Shown: piece after piece, positions 9,362 through 18,776 of the stretch
Layout of the letters: every line of letters starts with the position of its first letter
How positions within the stretch are numbered: the first letter of the stretch is position 1
DNA from: Sulfurivermis sp040755915
Lineage (GTDB): Bacteria > Pseudomonadota > Gammaproteobacteria > Thiohalomonadales > Thiohalomonadaceae
Reading direction: 5' to 3'
Length of the DNA: 64,000 nucleotides
Assembly (NCBI GenBank): GCA_040755915.1
Contig: JBFLWM010000007.1
Location: forward strand, 1-64,000
The notes under the pieces: generated by a model
What the model saw: the letters and a program-made list of their open reading frames with translations, nothing else
What the model was told of the DNA's origin: nothing
Databases searched by the model: none
Program-made: the position numbers and the translations under genes

Positions 9362-9802
9362 TCAGGTGGTTTTGGTGGCCAGGTCGCGGAATCCCTGGAT
9401 GACTATGCGCTCCTTTTCCTCCGTCGGCGCGACCCCTTCGGCAAACGGGTCCGGCTCGGCCGTCCTGGCCCGGCCCTGGCGCCGTTCCATGCCGCGCCGC
9501 TCCACACCCTGCCAAGGCCGGTTGCGCCAGCCCAGGGCACGGCGCTCGTTGCTGTAGCTGCGATAGAGGTATTCCCGCACACTCAGGACAAGGCCGAAGA
9601 GCTGGGAACCATTCAGCTTCTTGATGGCCTTCTGGGCCAGGCGATCGGAAGAGAAGGTGCAGACGGCATAACAGCCCGTCTCTCCATCCTTGCTGCTGTT
9701 CTGCTCCAGCTTGATCTGGACCTGGCGGTCGAACGGCGCGAGCAACCGCTCGACGTCGGCAACCTTCACGGTCCCGGGCAAATTACCCACGAATACCTCC
9801 AT
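9362..9802 (-). CDS. RRM-type RNA-binding protein
   Basis: 146 aa. An RRM domain spans about residues 1-80: MEVFVGNLPGTVKVADVERLL (RNP2 strand), then GCYAVCTFSSDRLAQKAIKKLNG (RNP1 strand plus helix). The tail is rich in arginine and ends in an acidic, unstructured part. The start at 9802 is set by AGGAGG 6 nt upstream; longer readings into the gene above are not supported. It follows the gamma-carbonic anhydrase gene by about 30 bp and precedes the shorter RRM gene by about 20 bp, so the three may form one minus-strand operon. Target RNAs unknown. Confidence 0.8.
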   Translation of the reverse strand: MEVFVGNLPGTVKVADVERLLAPFDRQVQIKLEQNSSKDGETGCYAVCTFSSDRLAQKAIKKLNGSQLFGLVLSVREYLYRSYSNERRALGWRNRPWQGVERRGMERRQGRARTAEPDPFAEGVAPTEEKERIVIQGFRDLATKTT

Positions 9803-9831
9803 GTAATCCTCCTTGCACGACTTGGCCCCGG

Positions 9832-10359
9832 CTAGGCCCGGTAGGCCCCCTTGAGGCGGACATAATGCGCTGCGGAATAGGCGAAGCGCTCCCGTTCGGC
9901 ATCCGTCAGCGGGCGTACCCGCCGCGCCGGAGTCCCCATCCAAAGATAGCCGCCCTGCAGGATTTTGCCCGGCGGCACCAGGCTGCCGGCACCCAGCAGG
10001 ACATAAGGCTCCAGCACGGCCCCGTCGAGGATGATGGAGCCTATGCCAATCAGACAGTTATCCGCAACGGTACACCCATGCAGGGTGACGTTGTGACCGA
10101 CCGTGACATCGTCGCCGATAATCAGAGGATGCCCCTGCGGCACCTCGCCGTGGCCGTGGGTCACATGCAAAACCGTGCCGTCCTGGATATTGCTGCGCGC
10201 GCCGATACGGATGTAATTGACATCACCGCGCGCCACCGCCATCGGCCACAGCGAACTGTCCTCCCCGATGGTCACGTCACCTATCACCACCGCCTGCGGA
10301 TCGACATAGGCCGAGGCATGGATCGTCGGCATAACCTTGCCATATGGTCGGATATTCAT
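9832..10359 (-). CDS. Gamma-carbonic anhydrase-like hexapeptide-repeat protein (YrdA type)
   Basis: 175-aa left-handed beta-helix protein. After MNIRPYGKVMPTIHASAYVDP come many hexapeptide turns (VVIGDVTIGEDSSLWPMAV, then later GDDVTVGHNVTLHG). The histidines of VLHVTHGHG and VGHNVTLHG match the trimer-interface metal ligands of gamma-carbonic anhydrases. Some family members hydrate CO2, others have no shown activity. Two ATGs (10365 and 10359) are two codons apart; 10359 has the better spacing from an AAGGGGG ribosome site. Divergent from the binding-protein operon at 10489. Confidence 0.88.
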   Translation of the reverse strand: MNIRPYGKVMPTIHASAYVDPQAVVIGDVTIGEDSSLWPMAVARGDVNYIRIGARSNIQDGTVLHVTHGHGEVPQGHPLIIGDDVTVGHNVTLHGCTVADNCLIGIGSIILDGAVLEPYVLLGAGSLVPPGKILQGGYLWMGTPARRVRPLTDAERERFAYSAAHYVRLKGAYRA

Positions 10360-10488
10360 TAGCATCGGCCCCCTTCGGGCCATTGTGCCGGAACACCGGC
10401 CCGGTATGATAGGGGACGAGCCCGCCAGGAATGGGGTAGCAATCTCACCACGACAGGGATGCAAAAGAATAGTTAAGAGCATCCTTGC

Positions 10489-11655
10489 ATGCGTTTATTG
10501 TGTCTGTTGTGCCTCCTGTCGTTCGTCTCCGCCGCCCACGGCAAGACGCCGGTCTATATCGGCTTCGACGCGGAGGCGGGCCATCTCACCAGCACCTCCG
10601 ACAAGGCCATCCGCCTCGGGCTGGAACAGGCCATTGCCGAGATCAATGCGGCTGGCGGCGTCCTCGACGGACGCCCGCTGCAACTCATCGTCAAAGACAA
10701 CCGCTCGGTACCGGCGCGCGGCATAGAAAATCTCAAGGCCTTCGCCGCCCAGCCGGATCTGGTGGCCGTGTTCTGCGGCAAATTCAGTCCGGTGGTGCTG
10801 GAGCAGATCGAGACCGTCCACCAGCTGGGCATCCCCCTGCTCAACCCCTGGGCCGCCGCCGATGCCATCGTCGACAACGGCCATGCCCCCAACTACGTAT
10901 TCCGCCTGTCGCTGCGCGACAGCTGGGCCATGCCTGTCATGCTCGACCACCTGCGCGCCCGCGGCCTGCGCCGCATCGGCGTGCTCCTCCCCAATACCAG
11001 CTGGGGCCGCAGCAACCGGCAGGCCCTGGAGACCCATCTGGGCAGCGGGCTGAACGTCACCCTCATGCGCTGGTACAACTGGGGCGATCGGTCGCTCCTG
11101 GAACACTACCAGGCCATCCTCGACTCCGGCGCCGAAGGGCTGCTGCTGGTGGCCAACGAAATGGAAGGCGCCATCCTGGTCCGTGAAATGGCCACGCTGC
11201 CACCGGAGCAACGGCTGCCCGTCGCCAGCCACTGGGGCGTCAGCGGCGGCGACTTTCCCGCCATGACCGGCCCGGCCCTGCATCAGATCGACTTCGCCGT
11301 GGTGCAAACCTACAGCTTCCTGGCCCCGCCGCGCCCGAGCGAAGCCGCACGCCTCCTGCACGCATTGCGGGAAAACCACGGCATCGACCAGATCAGCCGG
11401 ATACCCTCCCCCGTCGGCGTGGCGCACGCCTATGACCTCGCCCATATCCTGGCGCGCGCCATCGACCTCGCCGGCAGCACCGATCGCGCCAGGGTGCGCG
11501 ACGCGCTGGAGCAGGTACGCAACTACCCCGGCCTGATCAAGCAGTGGCGGCAACCCTTCAGCAGGGACAACCATGAGGCGCTGACACCGGGCGACGTATT
11601 CATGGCCCGCTACCGCGCCGATGGCGCCCTGGTGCCGGTGGAGCAACAGCCATGA
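10489..11655 (+). CDS. Periplasmic ligand-binding protein (leucine-binding family), no transporter nearby
   Basis: 388 aa with a signal peptide (MRLLCLLCLLSFVSAAHG). The mature chain is a type-I periplasmic binding fold: ALEQAIAEINAAGGVLDGRPLQL is the usual first-lobe opening of LivJ/branched-chain amino acid and amide-binding proteins, with the second lobe following GLRRIGVLLPNTSWGRS. No ABC permease or ATPase gene is nearby. Instead its stop overlaps the start of a membrane GGDEF-EAL receptor by 4 bp. I infer it supplies ligand information to that receptor instead of feeding import. The ligand cannot be read from sequence. Confidence 0.85.
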   Translation: MRLLCLLCLLSFVSAAHGKTPVYIGFDAEAGHLTSTSDKAIRLGLEQAIAEINAAGGVLDGRPLQLIVKDNRSVPARGIENLKAFAAQPDLVAVFCGKFSPVVLEQIETVHQLGIPLLNPWAAADAIVDNGHAPNYVFRLSLRDSWAMPVMLDHLRARGLRRIGVLLPNTSWGRSNRQALETHLGSGLNVTLMRWYNWGDRSLLEHYQAILDSGAEGLLLVANEMEGAILVREMATLPPEQRLPVASHWGVSGGDFPAMTGPALHQIDFAVVQTYSFLAPPRPSEAARLLHALRENHGIDQISRIPSPVGVAHAYDLAHILARAIDLAGSTDRARVRDALEQVRNYPGLIKQWRQPFSRDNHEALTPGDVFMARYRADGALVPVEQQP

Positions 11656-14600
11656 ACCCGCCGTTGCTGGAACGTTTCCGCAACTGGCTGGGCGCCAGTA
11701 TCGCCAACCGCATCCTGGCGGCGGCGCTGACCGTGGCAACCGTGGCCCTGACCATCACGGGACTTATCTCCTACGGCTTCAGCCGCCACCTGTTGCAACA
11801 ACAGATCGAACAGGAACACGCCTCCACCGCCAAATTGCTGGTACAGCGCGGCGAGTTGCGCCTGAACCGCATCGGCGAGGAAATGCAGGCCCTGGCCGCC
11901 AACTCCCTGGTGGTCAACGCCTTGCTCGACTCCGCGGGTCGTGACAGCTACCTGCTCCCCTTCCTGCGCGAATTCCGCAGCGCAACCCTGGCGCCGGAAA
12001 CCCTCTGCCTGTACGACTTCCGCGGCATGCCCCTGGCCTGCAACCGTCCCGGCCTCGACACCCCGCTACCGCCATCCACCTGGCAACGGGAAGTCATGGA
12101 GAACAGCCGTCATTACACCGAACTGCTGCCGCAGGGGCATGGGCTGCTCATCGCCCTGCCGGTGGTCTACCCTGGCACCGGCCAGCCCGAAGGCCTGCTG
12201 GTGGCCCGTTTTGGCCTGGAACAATTGTTCAACCATGTCTTTCTGCTGGCCGGAGAACGCACCGTCCGCATCACAGCGGCCGGCCAACCCGTGTACTCCT
12301 GTCCCAAGTGCACGAATGACACCACGGCACTGCTGCAAACCAGCAGGCCCCTGATGCTGGCCCCCCCTTTCGACGACCTGCAACTGGTCCTGTGGGTGGG
12401 CGAAACCCGCGCCGCCGCCCTCGCCCCGCTGCACCAATTGACCCTTACCTACCTGGCCCTGGCCGCACTGATCCTGCTGTTAGTGTTTTTTGCCGCCCGC
12501 GCCATCGCGCGGCGCATCACACAGCCATTGACCGCACTCAGCCGCAACGCCGAACAGGTGGCGCAGGATATCTTCCACGAGCTGACCACCGAAGCATCCG
12601 GCAGCGATGAGCTGGGGCAGTTGTCCACCGCCTTCCGCCACATGCTGCACAGCCTGCGTACGGCACACAGCGAGCTGGAACAGCGCGTAACCGAGCGTAC
12701 CGCCGCCCTCCGCGCCCAGCGCAATGACTACCAGATGATTTTCGATGCGGTGCCGGCTTTCATCTGGTACTTCGACGCGGAAGGCCGCGTCCTGCGCACC
12801 AACCGCCGCGCGGCGGATTTCCTGGGCCTGCGCGTCAGCCAGACGCTCGGCAGGTCGCTGTTCGAGCTGTTCCCGCCGGCGTTTGCCGCGCGCTGCCAGA
12901 CCAGCAACCTGGAAGTCATCCACAACGGACGTGAGCAGGTCAACCTGATCGAGCCCCTGCAACGCCGCAATGGCGAGCTGGTGTGGCTGCGCATCGACAA
13001 GGCACCGTTCCACGACGAACACGGCACCATCCGCGGCGTCGTGGTGTTCTCCAGTGACGTCAGCGGCGAAATCAAGGCGCAGGAACATACCCGCCTCGCC
13101 GCCAAGGTTTTCGACAACACCCTGGAGGGCATCGTTATCGTCGACGCCGACCGCCGCATCGCCGCGGTCAACCGCGCCTTCTGCCGCATCACCGGCTATG
13201 CCCAGGAGGAGGTGCTGGGCCGCCCCGCCCGCCTGCTCGCCTCCGGTGCCCAGGGCAGTGCCTTTTACCGCAATTTCTGGCACACCATTCGCCGGCAGGG
13301 CGAATGGCGGGGCGAGTTGTGGAACCGGCGTAAAGGCGGCCAGATCTTCGCGGAACACCTGTCAGTCAGCACCGTCCGCGATGACCTGGGAAAAATCACG
13401 CATTATGTCGGCGTTTTCTCCGACATCACCACCTTGAAACGCACCGAACAGCGGCTGGAACAGATGGCCTATTACGACTCTCTGACCAATCTGCCCAACC
13501 GCACTCTGTTCACCGAGCGGCTGCAACAGGCGCTAATCAAACGCAAGCGCGAACCCAGTCCGCTGGGTGTGATGTTCATCGACTTGGACCGCTTCAAGAC
13601 CATCAACGACACCTTGGGCCACGAAGCGGGGGATCAGCTACTCCAGTACGTGGCGAAACAACTGCAGGACTGCCTGCGCGAGCAGGATACCGTGGCGCGC
13701 CTCGGTGGCGACGAATTCATCGTGCTACTGGAGAAGCCTGGTGATGAACGACATGTGGTACACATCGCCGAGCGCATGCTCAAGGCGCTGGCCATACCAT
13801 TCCAATTTGGAGGCCAGGAGGTGTTCAGCGGTGCCAGTATTGGTATCGCCATGTTCCCCGACGACGGCATTGATTTCGAAACGCTGCTCAAGAACGCCGA
13901 TACGGCCATGTACCGGGCCAAAAACACCGGCCGCAACAACTACGTGTTCTATCAGGCGGAGATGAATGCCGCCTCGCACGAGCGCCTGCGCCTGGAGGGT
14001 GAGCTGCGCCGGGCCCTGCGTGAAAATGAATTCACTCTGTTGTTTCAGCCGCAGATCGATCTCGCCAGTGGCCACATCAGCGGTGCCGAGGTGCTGGTCC
14101 GCTGGAACCACCCCGAACGCGGCCTGCTGGCGCCGGCGGAATTCCTGGCAGTAGCCGAGGAAAGTGGAACAATCATCGACATCGATCGCTGGGTTCTGCG
14201 CGCTGCCTGCGATCGCTACCTCGGCTGGCGGCAGGAGGGGCTGGACGGAGTCCATTTGGCGGTCAATTTGTCCAGCCGCCACATTCTGCAACGCAATCTC
14301 TCCACTGAACTGCGCGATGTGCTGGGTGAACACAGTCTGCCTGGCGACTGGCTGGAGCTGGAATTTACCGAGACCAGCTTAATCCAGGACAGTGAAGATG
14401 TGCACCGCACCCTTCGGGCTATCCGGGCTCTGGGCGTACGCATTGCCATTGATGACTTCGGTACCGGCTACTCCAGCCTGCTATATCTCAAGCGCTTCCC
14501 GATAGATGTACTGAAGATCGACCAGTCCTTTGTACACGGTCTACCCGACAATACCGAAGACACCTCCATCATTGAGGCCATTCTAGCCATGGCCAGCCGA

Positions 14601-14753
14601 CTCAAACTGCAGGTCGTGGCTGAAGGCGTGGAGCGGGCCGGCCAAGCCGGTTACCTGCATGCCAACGGCTGTCCCCAGGCCCAAGGGTATTACTATGGCC
14701 ACCCGATGGCAGCCGAGGACTTCGCCAATCTTTACCGTGGTCAGCTACACTGA
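11652..14753 (+). CDS. Membrane receptor with HAMP, two PAS, GGDEF and EAL domains
   Basis: 1033 aa. Order: TM1 (about 20-42), a periplasmic domain of about 220 residues, TM2 (about 262-284), HAMP, PAS (about 355-470), second PAS with PAC (about 480-595), GGDEF (about 600-770) and EAL (about 780-1025). The GGDEF core RLGGDEFIVLLE has an RxxD site (REQD) upstream, so cyclase activity with product inhibition is plausible. The EAL motif is written EVL (SGAEVLVRW), a tolerated variant, and DDFGTGYSSL and LKIDQSF loops are present, so phosphodiesterase activity is plausible too. Overlaps the binding-protein gene by 4 bp; that protein is the likely periplasmic partner. Confidence 0.9.
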   Translation: MNPPLLERFRNWLGASIANRILAAALTVATVALTITGLISYGFSRHLLQQQIEQEHASTAKLLVQRGELRLNRIGEEMQALAANSLVVNALLDSAGRDSYLLPFLREFRSATLAPETLCLYDFRGMPLACNRPGLDTPLPPSTWQREVMENSRHYTELLPQGHGLLIALPVVYPGTGQPEGLLVARFGLEQLFNHVFLLAGERTVRITAAGQPVYSCPKCTNDTTALLQTSRPLMLAPPFDDLQLVLWVGETRAAALAPLHQLTLTYLALAALILLLVFFAARAIARRITQPLTALSRNAEQVAQDIFHELTTEASGSDELGQLSTAFRHMLHSLRTAHSELEQRVTERTAALRAQRNDYQMIFDAVPAFIWYFDAEGRVLRTNRRAADFLGLRVSQTLGRSLFELFPPAFAARCQTSNLEVIHNGREQVNLIEPLQRRNGELVWLRIDKAPFHDEHGTIRGVVVFSSDVSGEIKAQEHTRLAAKVFDNTLEGIVIVDADRRIAAVNRAFCRITGYAQEEVLGRPARLLASGAQGSAFYRNFWHTIRRQGEWRGELWNRRKGGQIFAEHLSVSTVRDDLGKITHYVGVFSDITTLKRTEQRLEQMAYYDSLTNLPNRTLFTERLQQALIKRKREPSPLGVMFIDLDRFKTINDTLGHEAGDQLLQYVAKQLQDCLREQDTVARLGGDEFIVLLEKPGDERHVVHIAERMLKALAIPFQFGGQEVFSGASIGIAMFPDDGIDFETLLKNADTAMYRAKNTGRNNYVFYQAEMNAASHERLRLEGELRRALRENEFTLLFQPQIDLASGHISGAEVLVRWNHPERGLLAPAEFLAVAEESGTIIDIDRWVLRAACDRYLGWRQEGLDGVHLAVNLSSRHILQRNLSTELRDVLGEHSLPGDWLELEFTETSLIQDSEDVHRTLRAIRALGVRIAIDDFGTGYSSLLYLKRFPIDVLKIDQSFVHGLPDNTEDTSIIEAILAMASRLKLQVVAEGVERAGQAGYLHANGCPQAQGYYYGHPMAAEDFANLYRGQLH

Positions 14754-14790
14754 CAGTTCTTGGCGCAGGCGTGACGTGAACGAGGGCAGC

Positions 14791-15651
14791 ATGACAGGCA
14801 AAGACATTCGCCAGCTGGTACAGCGACAAAAGGAATTGCCGACGCTGTCCGATAACGCACAACGCATCCTCACGGCGTTCGATGCCGACGATCTGGACGT
14901 GGAGCGCATCGTCACGGTCTTGGAGAAGTGCCCCACCATCTCAGCCCGATTGCTGGGCCTGGCAAACTCGGCGTTCTTCGGCCACAGCGGACGTATCCAT
15001 TCGTTACGCGATGCCGTGTTCGTGCTGGGACTGGTCACCGTCAAGAGCATGGCCATGGGCATGGCCATCGCCGGTTCCCTCGACACCCGTCGTTGTCCTG
15101 CCTTTGACGTGGAACGTTACTGGATGACGGCCATGACCACAGCCTTGCTCAGTCAACAACTCTATACAGCTATGCCGACCGAGTTACGTCCCGCCGGTGA
15201 CAGCGTCTACATGGCCGGCCTGCTGCACAGCATTGGCCTGCTCGTGTTGGTACACCTCTATCCTGAAGAGATGAATCAAGCGTTACACAACTACCGCGCC
15301 GCACCTGAATCACGTCTAGCTGATCATATTCAGGCAGTGCTGGGTACCGACCATTACCAAGCCGGCATCTGGCTGGGCAGCCGCTGGCACTTTCCCGACA
15401 ATCTGCTGCTGGTAATGCAACATCATTATGACCGCAGTTATCGGGGCGATCATTGGCCACTGGTACTGCTTAGCGGTGCCTGCGCCCGCTGCGCGAACCA
15501 GATGGTTGGCGGTGGCCCCCATACCGCCAACGAGGATACGACGTTTACCCTCTTCGGCATTGATCCGGCCCGGTTGGAGAGTGTATGGCAAAACACCTGC
15601 CGTCAACTGGAAACCATTCGTGAGATGTGCCTAGTCCTGGCGAGGGCGTAA
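14791..15651 (+). CDS. HDOD-domain signalling protein
   Basis: 286 aa. The body matches an HDOD domain, the HD-related but usually metal-free output domain found with c-di-GMP and chemotaxis genes: LPTLSDNAQRILTAF, then the cysteine-containing VLEKCPTISARLLGLANSAFFG, then SLRDAVFVLGLVTVKSMAMGMA, and later YMAGLLHSIGLLVLVHLYPE. The start at 14791 has GAGGG just upstream; an in-frame GTG at 14776 is an alternative. It sits 37 bp after the GGDEF-EAL receptor and 5 bp before the GAF-PAS-GGDEF gene, so the four genes are probably one operon. Confidence 0.85.
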   Translation: MTGKDIRQLVQRQKELPTLSDNAQRILTAFDADDLDVERIVTVLEKCPTISARLLGLANSAFFGHSGRIHSLRDAVFVLGLVTVKSMAMGMAIAGSLDTRRCPAFDVERYWMTAMTTALLSQQLYTAMPTELRPAGDSVYMAGLLHSIGLLVLVHLYPEEMNQALHNYRAAPESRLADHIQAVLGTDHYQAGIWLGSRWHFPDNLLLVMQHHYDRSYRGDHWPLVLLSGACARCANQMVGGGPHTANEDTTFTLFGIDPARLESVWQNTCRQLETIREMCLVLARA

Positions 15652-15656
15652 GCACC

Positions 15657-17243
15657 ATGACCGAATCGTCCATCGCCGGCGCCTCACGGGAGCTCAACCG
15701 CCATCTGGTCAACCTGCTGGACTCGCTGTCGGCGCTGTTCATTCTTACCGAACTTCCGGTTACCTCATTGGATGAAAACGCCCTGCTTGCCGGTGCCCTC
15801 GATGCCCTGCGCCAGAACCAGGATCTGGAGCGCTGCTCCATCTTCCTGCTCACACGAGAAAGTGAACTGGTGAATGCGGCAGGCTTCAGCTGGGATGACC
15901 TCTGGCAGGACAAGGTTGCCGCGGCGCGCCCACAACACCGGTTCCGCATCGGTGAGGGCATCATGGGCCGTGCTGCCGCCAGTGGCGAGCTGCAACATTG
16001 CCGTTCCTGCGCCGATGACCCTCACTTTTCTGCGTCCATGCCAAACTCTGCGCTACGCGGCACACTGATCAGCGTGCCGCTACGTGCGGACAGCACCGTG
16101 CTCGGGGTACTGAATGTCTTTCACCCTGAGAGTGGTTTCTTTGATTTCTGGCATGAACGCCTGTTGCTGCTGTTTGCCAACACCTTGGGACAACTTCTGG
16201 CCAATTGTCGTCTACTGCACCAGCGTGAGCAGATGGTGGAGCAACGCACCGAGGAACTGCACCGAACCAACTCGGCCCTGCAGCATGAAATCGAAGAACG
16301 TAAGACTGCCGAGGCACGCCTTGCAGAGGAACACGCTTTCCTACAAACGGTCATGGACAGCGTGTTGGAGCCGATCATGGTCATTGGCACGGATTATGGC
16401 GTGCAATTGATGAACCGGGCCGCCGCAGCGCTGAATATGGACGGCGGTTCTGACCGCTTCTGTTATCAGATCAGCCACCGACGCGATAGTCCTTGCGCCA
16501 CACCCGAGCACCCCTGCCCAATTGCGGAAGTGACGAAGAACCGGGCGCCGGTCATTCTCATGCACCAACACTATGATGCGGCAGGTGAACCGCGTATCGT
16601 CGAGTTGCAGGCCTCGCCACTGTGGAATGAAGACGGGACACTGCGCGCCATCGTCGAGAGCTCACGCGATGTAACCGAGCGGGTGCTGGCGGAGGCTGAA
16701 ATGCGGGAAAAGCAGCAGGAGCTGGCCCACCAAGCGCATCACGACCCACTCACCGGATTACCCAACCGCATGCTGTTCGCAGCGCATCTGAGCCATGCTC
16801 TCGCCCGGGCCCATCGCTACAGGAAAAACCTAGCGCTGCTATTTCTCGATTTGGATGGTTTCAAGGCCATTAACGATACCCTGGGGCATGCCAGGGGCGA
16901 CATCCTACTGCAGACCGTGGCTGAACGCCTGCGGCGCCATGTCCGCGAAATCGACATGGTAGCCCGTCTCAGCGGCGATGAATTCACCATCCTGCTGGAG
17001 GATGTGCACGATACCAACGATGCCGGGCATGTGGCGCGCAATCTGCTGGATGCGCTCGCCCTGCCGATACACCTGGAGCAGCACGTCACGTCTATAGGTG
17101 TCAGCATTGGTATCAGCTGCTATCCCCAAGATGCACAGGATACGGAAACCCTGCTGCGCCATGCCGACACGGCTATGTACCAGGCCAAGGCACAGGGTAA
17201 AAACCGCTATTGTTACTATCGACAAGTGACAAGTGACAAGTGA
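15657..17243 (+). CDS. GAF-PAS diguanylate cyclase
   Basis: 528 aa, soluble. GAF domain about residues 30-180 (with FRIGEGIMGRAAASGE), a coiled-coil helix about 190-235 (REQMVEQRTEELHRTNSALQ), PAS about 240-350, and GGDEF about 355-525. The catalytic motif is SGDEF within VARLSGDEFTILLED; SGDEF is a known active variant, and REID upstream fits the RxxD inhibitory site. Last gene of the sensory operon; ATG at 15657 follows GAGGG at about 10 nt. The coding end runs into a tandem 7-bp repeat, so the last residues (TSDK) come from repeat sequence. Confidence 0.9.
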   Translation: MTESSIAGASRELNRHLVNLLDSLSALFILTELPVTSLDENALLAGALDALRQNQDLERCSIFLLTRESELVNAAGFSWDDLWQDKVAAARPQHRFRIGEGIMGRAAASGELQHCRSCADDPHFSASMPNSALRGTLISVPLRADSTVLGVLNVFHPESGFFDFWHERLLLLFANTLGQLLANCRLLHQREQMVEQRTEELHRTNSALQHEIEERKTAEARLAEEHAFLQTVMDSVLEPIMVIGTDYGVQLMNRAAAALNMDGGSDRFCYQISHRRDSPCATPEHPCPIAEVTKNRAPVILMHQHYDAAGEPRIVELQASPLWNEDGTLRAIVESSRDVTERVLAEAEMREKQQELAHQAHHDPLTGLPNRMLFAAHLSHALARAHRYRKNLALLFLDLDGFKAINDTLGHARGDILLQTVAERLRRHVREIDMVARLSGDEFTILLEDVHDTNDAGHVARNLLDALALPIHLEQHVTSIGVSIGISCYPQDAQDTETLLRHADTAMYQAKAQGKNRYCYYRQVTSDK

Positions 17244-17255
17244 CAAGTGACAAGT
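17222..17255. repeat. Tandem 7-bp repeat over the stop of the GAF-GGDEF gene
   Basis: About five direct copies of ACAAGTG run through the final codons and stop (17241-17243) of the preceding gene. Because 7 is not a multiple of 3, gain or loss of a unit would change the reading frame and the C-terminus. Confidence 0.8.
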
Positions 17256-17300
17256 AGGGTTGTTTGCCTTTTCTTTGCAACTTGAAACCTGTCTATGCCT

Positions 17301-18653
17301 TTACCGCATCGTCACCAGCTCTTCCGCGCTGGTGGGATGCAGGGCCACGGTGTTGTCGAAATCGCGCTTGGTGGCGCCCATCTTCACCGCCACGGCAAAG
17401 CCCTGCAGCATTTCGTCGGCGCCGTTGCCGATGATGTGGACACCGACCACCTTCTCCTGCACGCCGGCACAGACCAGCTTCATGGCCGTCTTGGAGCCGT
17501 GGCGGGTAAAGGCGTGGTACATGGGGGTGAAGCGGGTCTGGTAAACCTTGACCGACTCCGCGCCGTATTCCGCCCGCGCCTCTTCCTCGGACAGGCCGAC
17601 GGTGCCGATGGGCGGATGGCTGAACACCACGGTAGGGATGTTTTCGTAATCCAGCTTGCGTTCCGGCTGGCCGCCGAACAGGCGATCGGCCAGACGACGC
17701 GCAGCGGCAATGGCCACCGGCGTGAGCTGGGCGCGGCCGGTGACGTCACCCACGGCATAGATGCCGGGCACGTTGGTGTTCTGATATGCATCGGTGGGGA
17801 TATAGCCATGGGGATCGCAGGCGACGCCGGCCGCGACCAGGTTGAGATCGGCGGTCTGCGGCGCGCGGCCGATGGCCCAGATCAGCGTGTCGAAACCGGC
17901 CAGGGTATGGCCGCCGGAGCAGTGCAGGGTGAGGCGGCCGTCATCGCCCTTCACCACCTTCTCGACGTTGATGTTGGGCAGGATGTTGACGCCGTGGTTG
18001 ACCATCTCTTCCATCAGGGTCTCGCGCAGCATGGCGTCGAAATGGCCGAGGAAGTGCTGGCGGCGCAGCAGCAGGTCCACCTCGCTGCCCAGGGCATTGA
18101 GCAGGCCGGCCAGCTCCACCGCGATGTAACCGCCCCCCACCACCGCCACGCGCTTCGGCTGCTCGCGCAGGGCGAAGAAGCCGTTGGAATCGATACCATA
18201 CTCGGCGCCGGGGATGGCAGGAATCAACGGCGCGCCACCCGGCGACACCACGATGTGATCGGCGCTGTAACGCTGGCCGTCCACCTCCAGCGTGCGGGGA
18301 TCGACAAAGCGTCCATACCCCTGAATCAGGTCGATGCCCGACTCCTTGAGATAGCCGCCATACCAGTCGTTGATGTTCTGGATGTAGCGCTCGCGCGAAT
18401 TGATCAGCTGCTCCCAGTCGAAGTCATTGACCAGCACGTCGAAACCGTAGTCGGTGGCATCACGCAGCGCGCCGGCAATGCCTGCGGCATTCCACATCAC
18501 CTTCTTCGGCACGCAACCGACATTGACGCAGGTGCCGCCGATACGGCCGACCTCGATCACCGCTGCCGTCCTGCCGTGCAGGGCGGCACGCTCGGCGGCG
18601 GAAAGGCCACCGCTGCCGGCGCCGATGGCGATCAGGTCGTAGTGTTTGGTCAT
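17301..18653 (-). CDS. gor: Glutathione-disulfide reductase
   Basis: 450-aa FAD/NADPH flavoenzyme that reduces glutathione disulfide in the cytoplasm. FAD motif IAIGAGSGGLSAAERAA; redox pair Cys42/Cys47 in GGTCVNVGCVPKK; NADPH motif VVGGGYIAVELAG; second FAD motif IYAVGDVTG; C-terminal HPTSAEELVT with His439-Glu444 as the catalytic dyad. Length equals E. coli Gor. Monocistronic and convergent with the sensory operon; divergent from the gene at 18777. Confidence 0.95.
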   Translation of the reverse strand: MTKHYDLIAIGAGSGGLSAAERAALHGRTAAVIEVGRIGGTCVNVGCVPKKVMWNAAGIAGALRDATDYGFDVLVNDFDWEQLINSRERYIQNINDWYGGYLKESGIDLIQGYGRFVDPRTLEVDGQRYSADHIVVSPGGAPLIPAIPGAEYGIDSNGFFALREQPKRVAVVGGGYIAVELAGLLNALGSEVDLLLRRQHFLGHFDAMLRETLMEEMVNHGVNILPNINVEKVVKGDDGRLTLHCSGGHTLAGFDTLIWAIGRAPQTADLNLVAAGVACDPHGYIPTDAYQNTNVPGIYAVGDVTGRAQLTPVAIAAARRLADRLFGGQPERKLDYENIPTVVFSHPPIGTVGLSEEEARAEYGAESVKVYQTRFTPMYHAFTRHGSKTAMKLVCAGVQEKVVGVHIIGNGADEMLQGFAVAVKMGATKRDFDNTVALHPTSAEELVTMR

Positions 18654-18776
18654 GATGAGATTCCCCGGGTTGCGAAGGTGATTCGGGTCAGGCGTACCTG
18701 ATGCTTTGCCACGATTCTACAGGCTGCCGCCTGCCGACGGCACCCATCTGATATGCTAGCCGGCAGGAGGTATGTC

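Noticed and set aside
17295..18701. Long plus-strand frame antisense to gor
   Set aside because: Shadow of gor: repeated His/Gln/Val-rich stretches and no recognisable domain.
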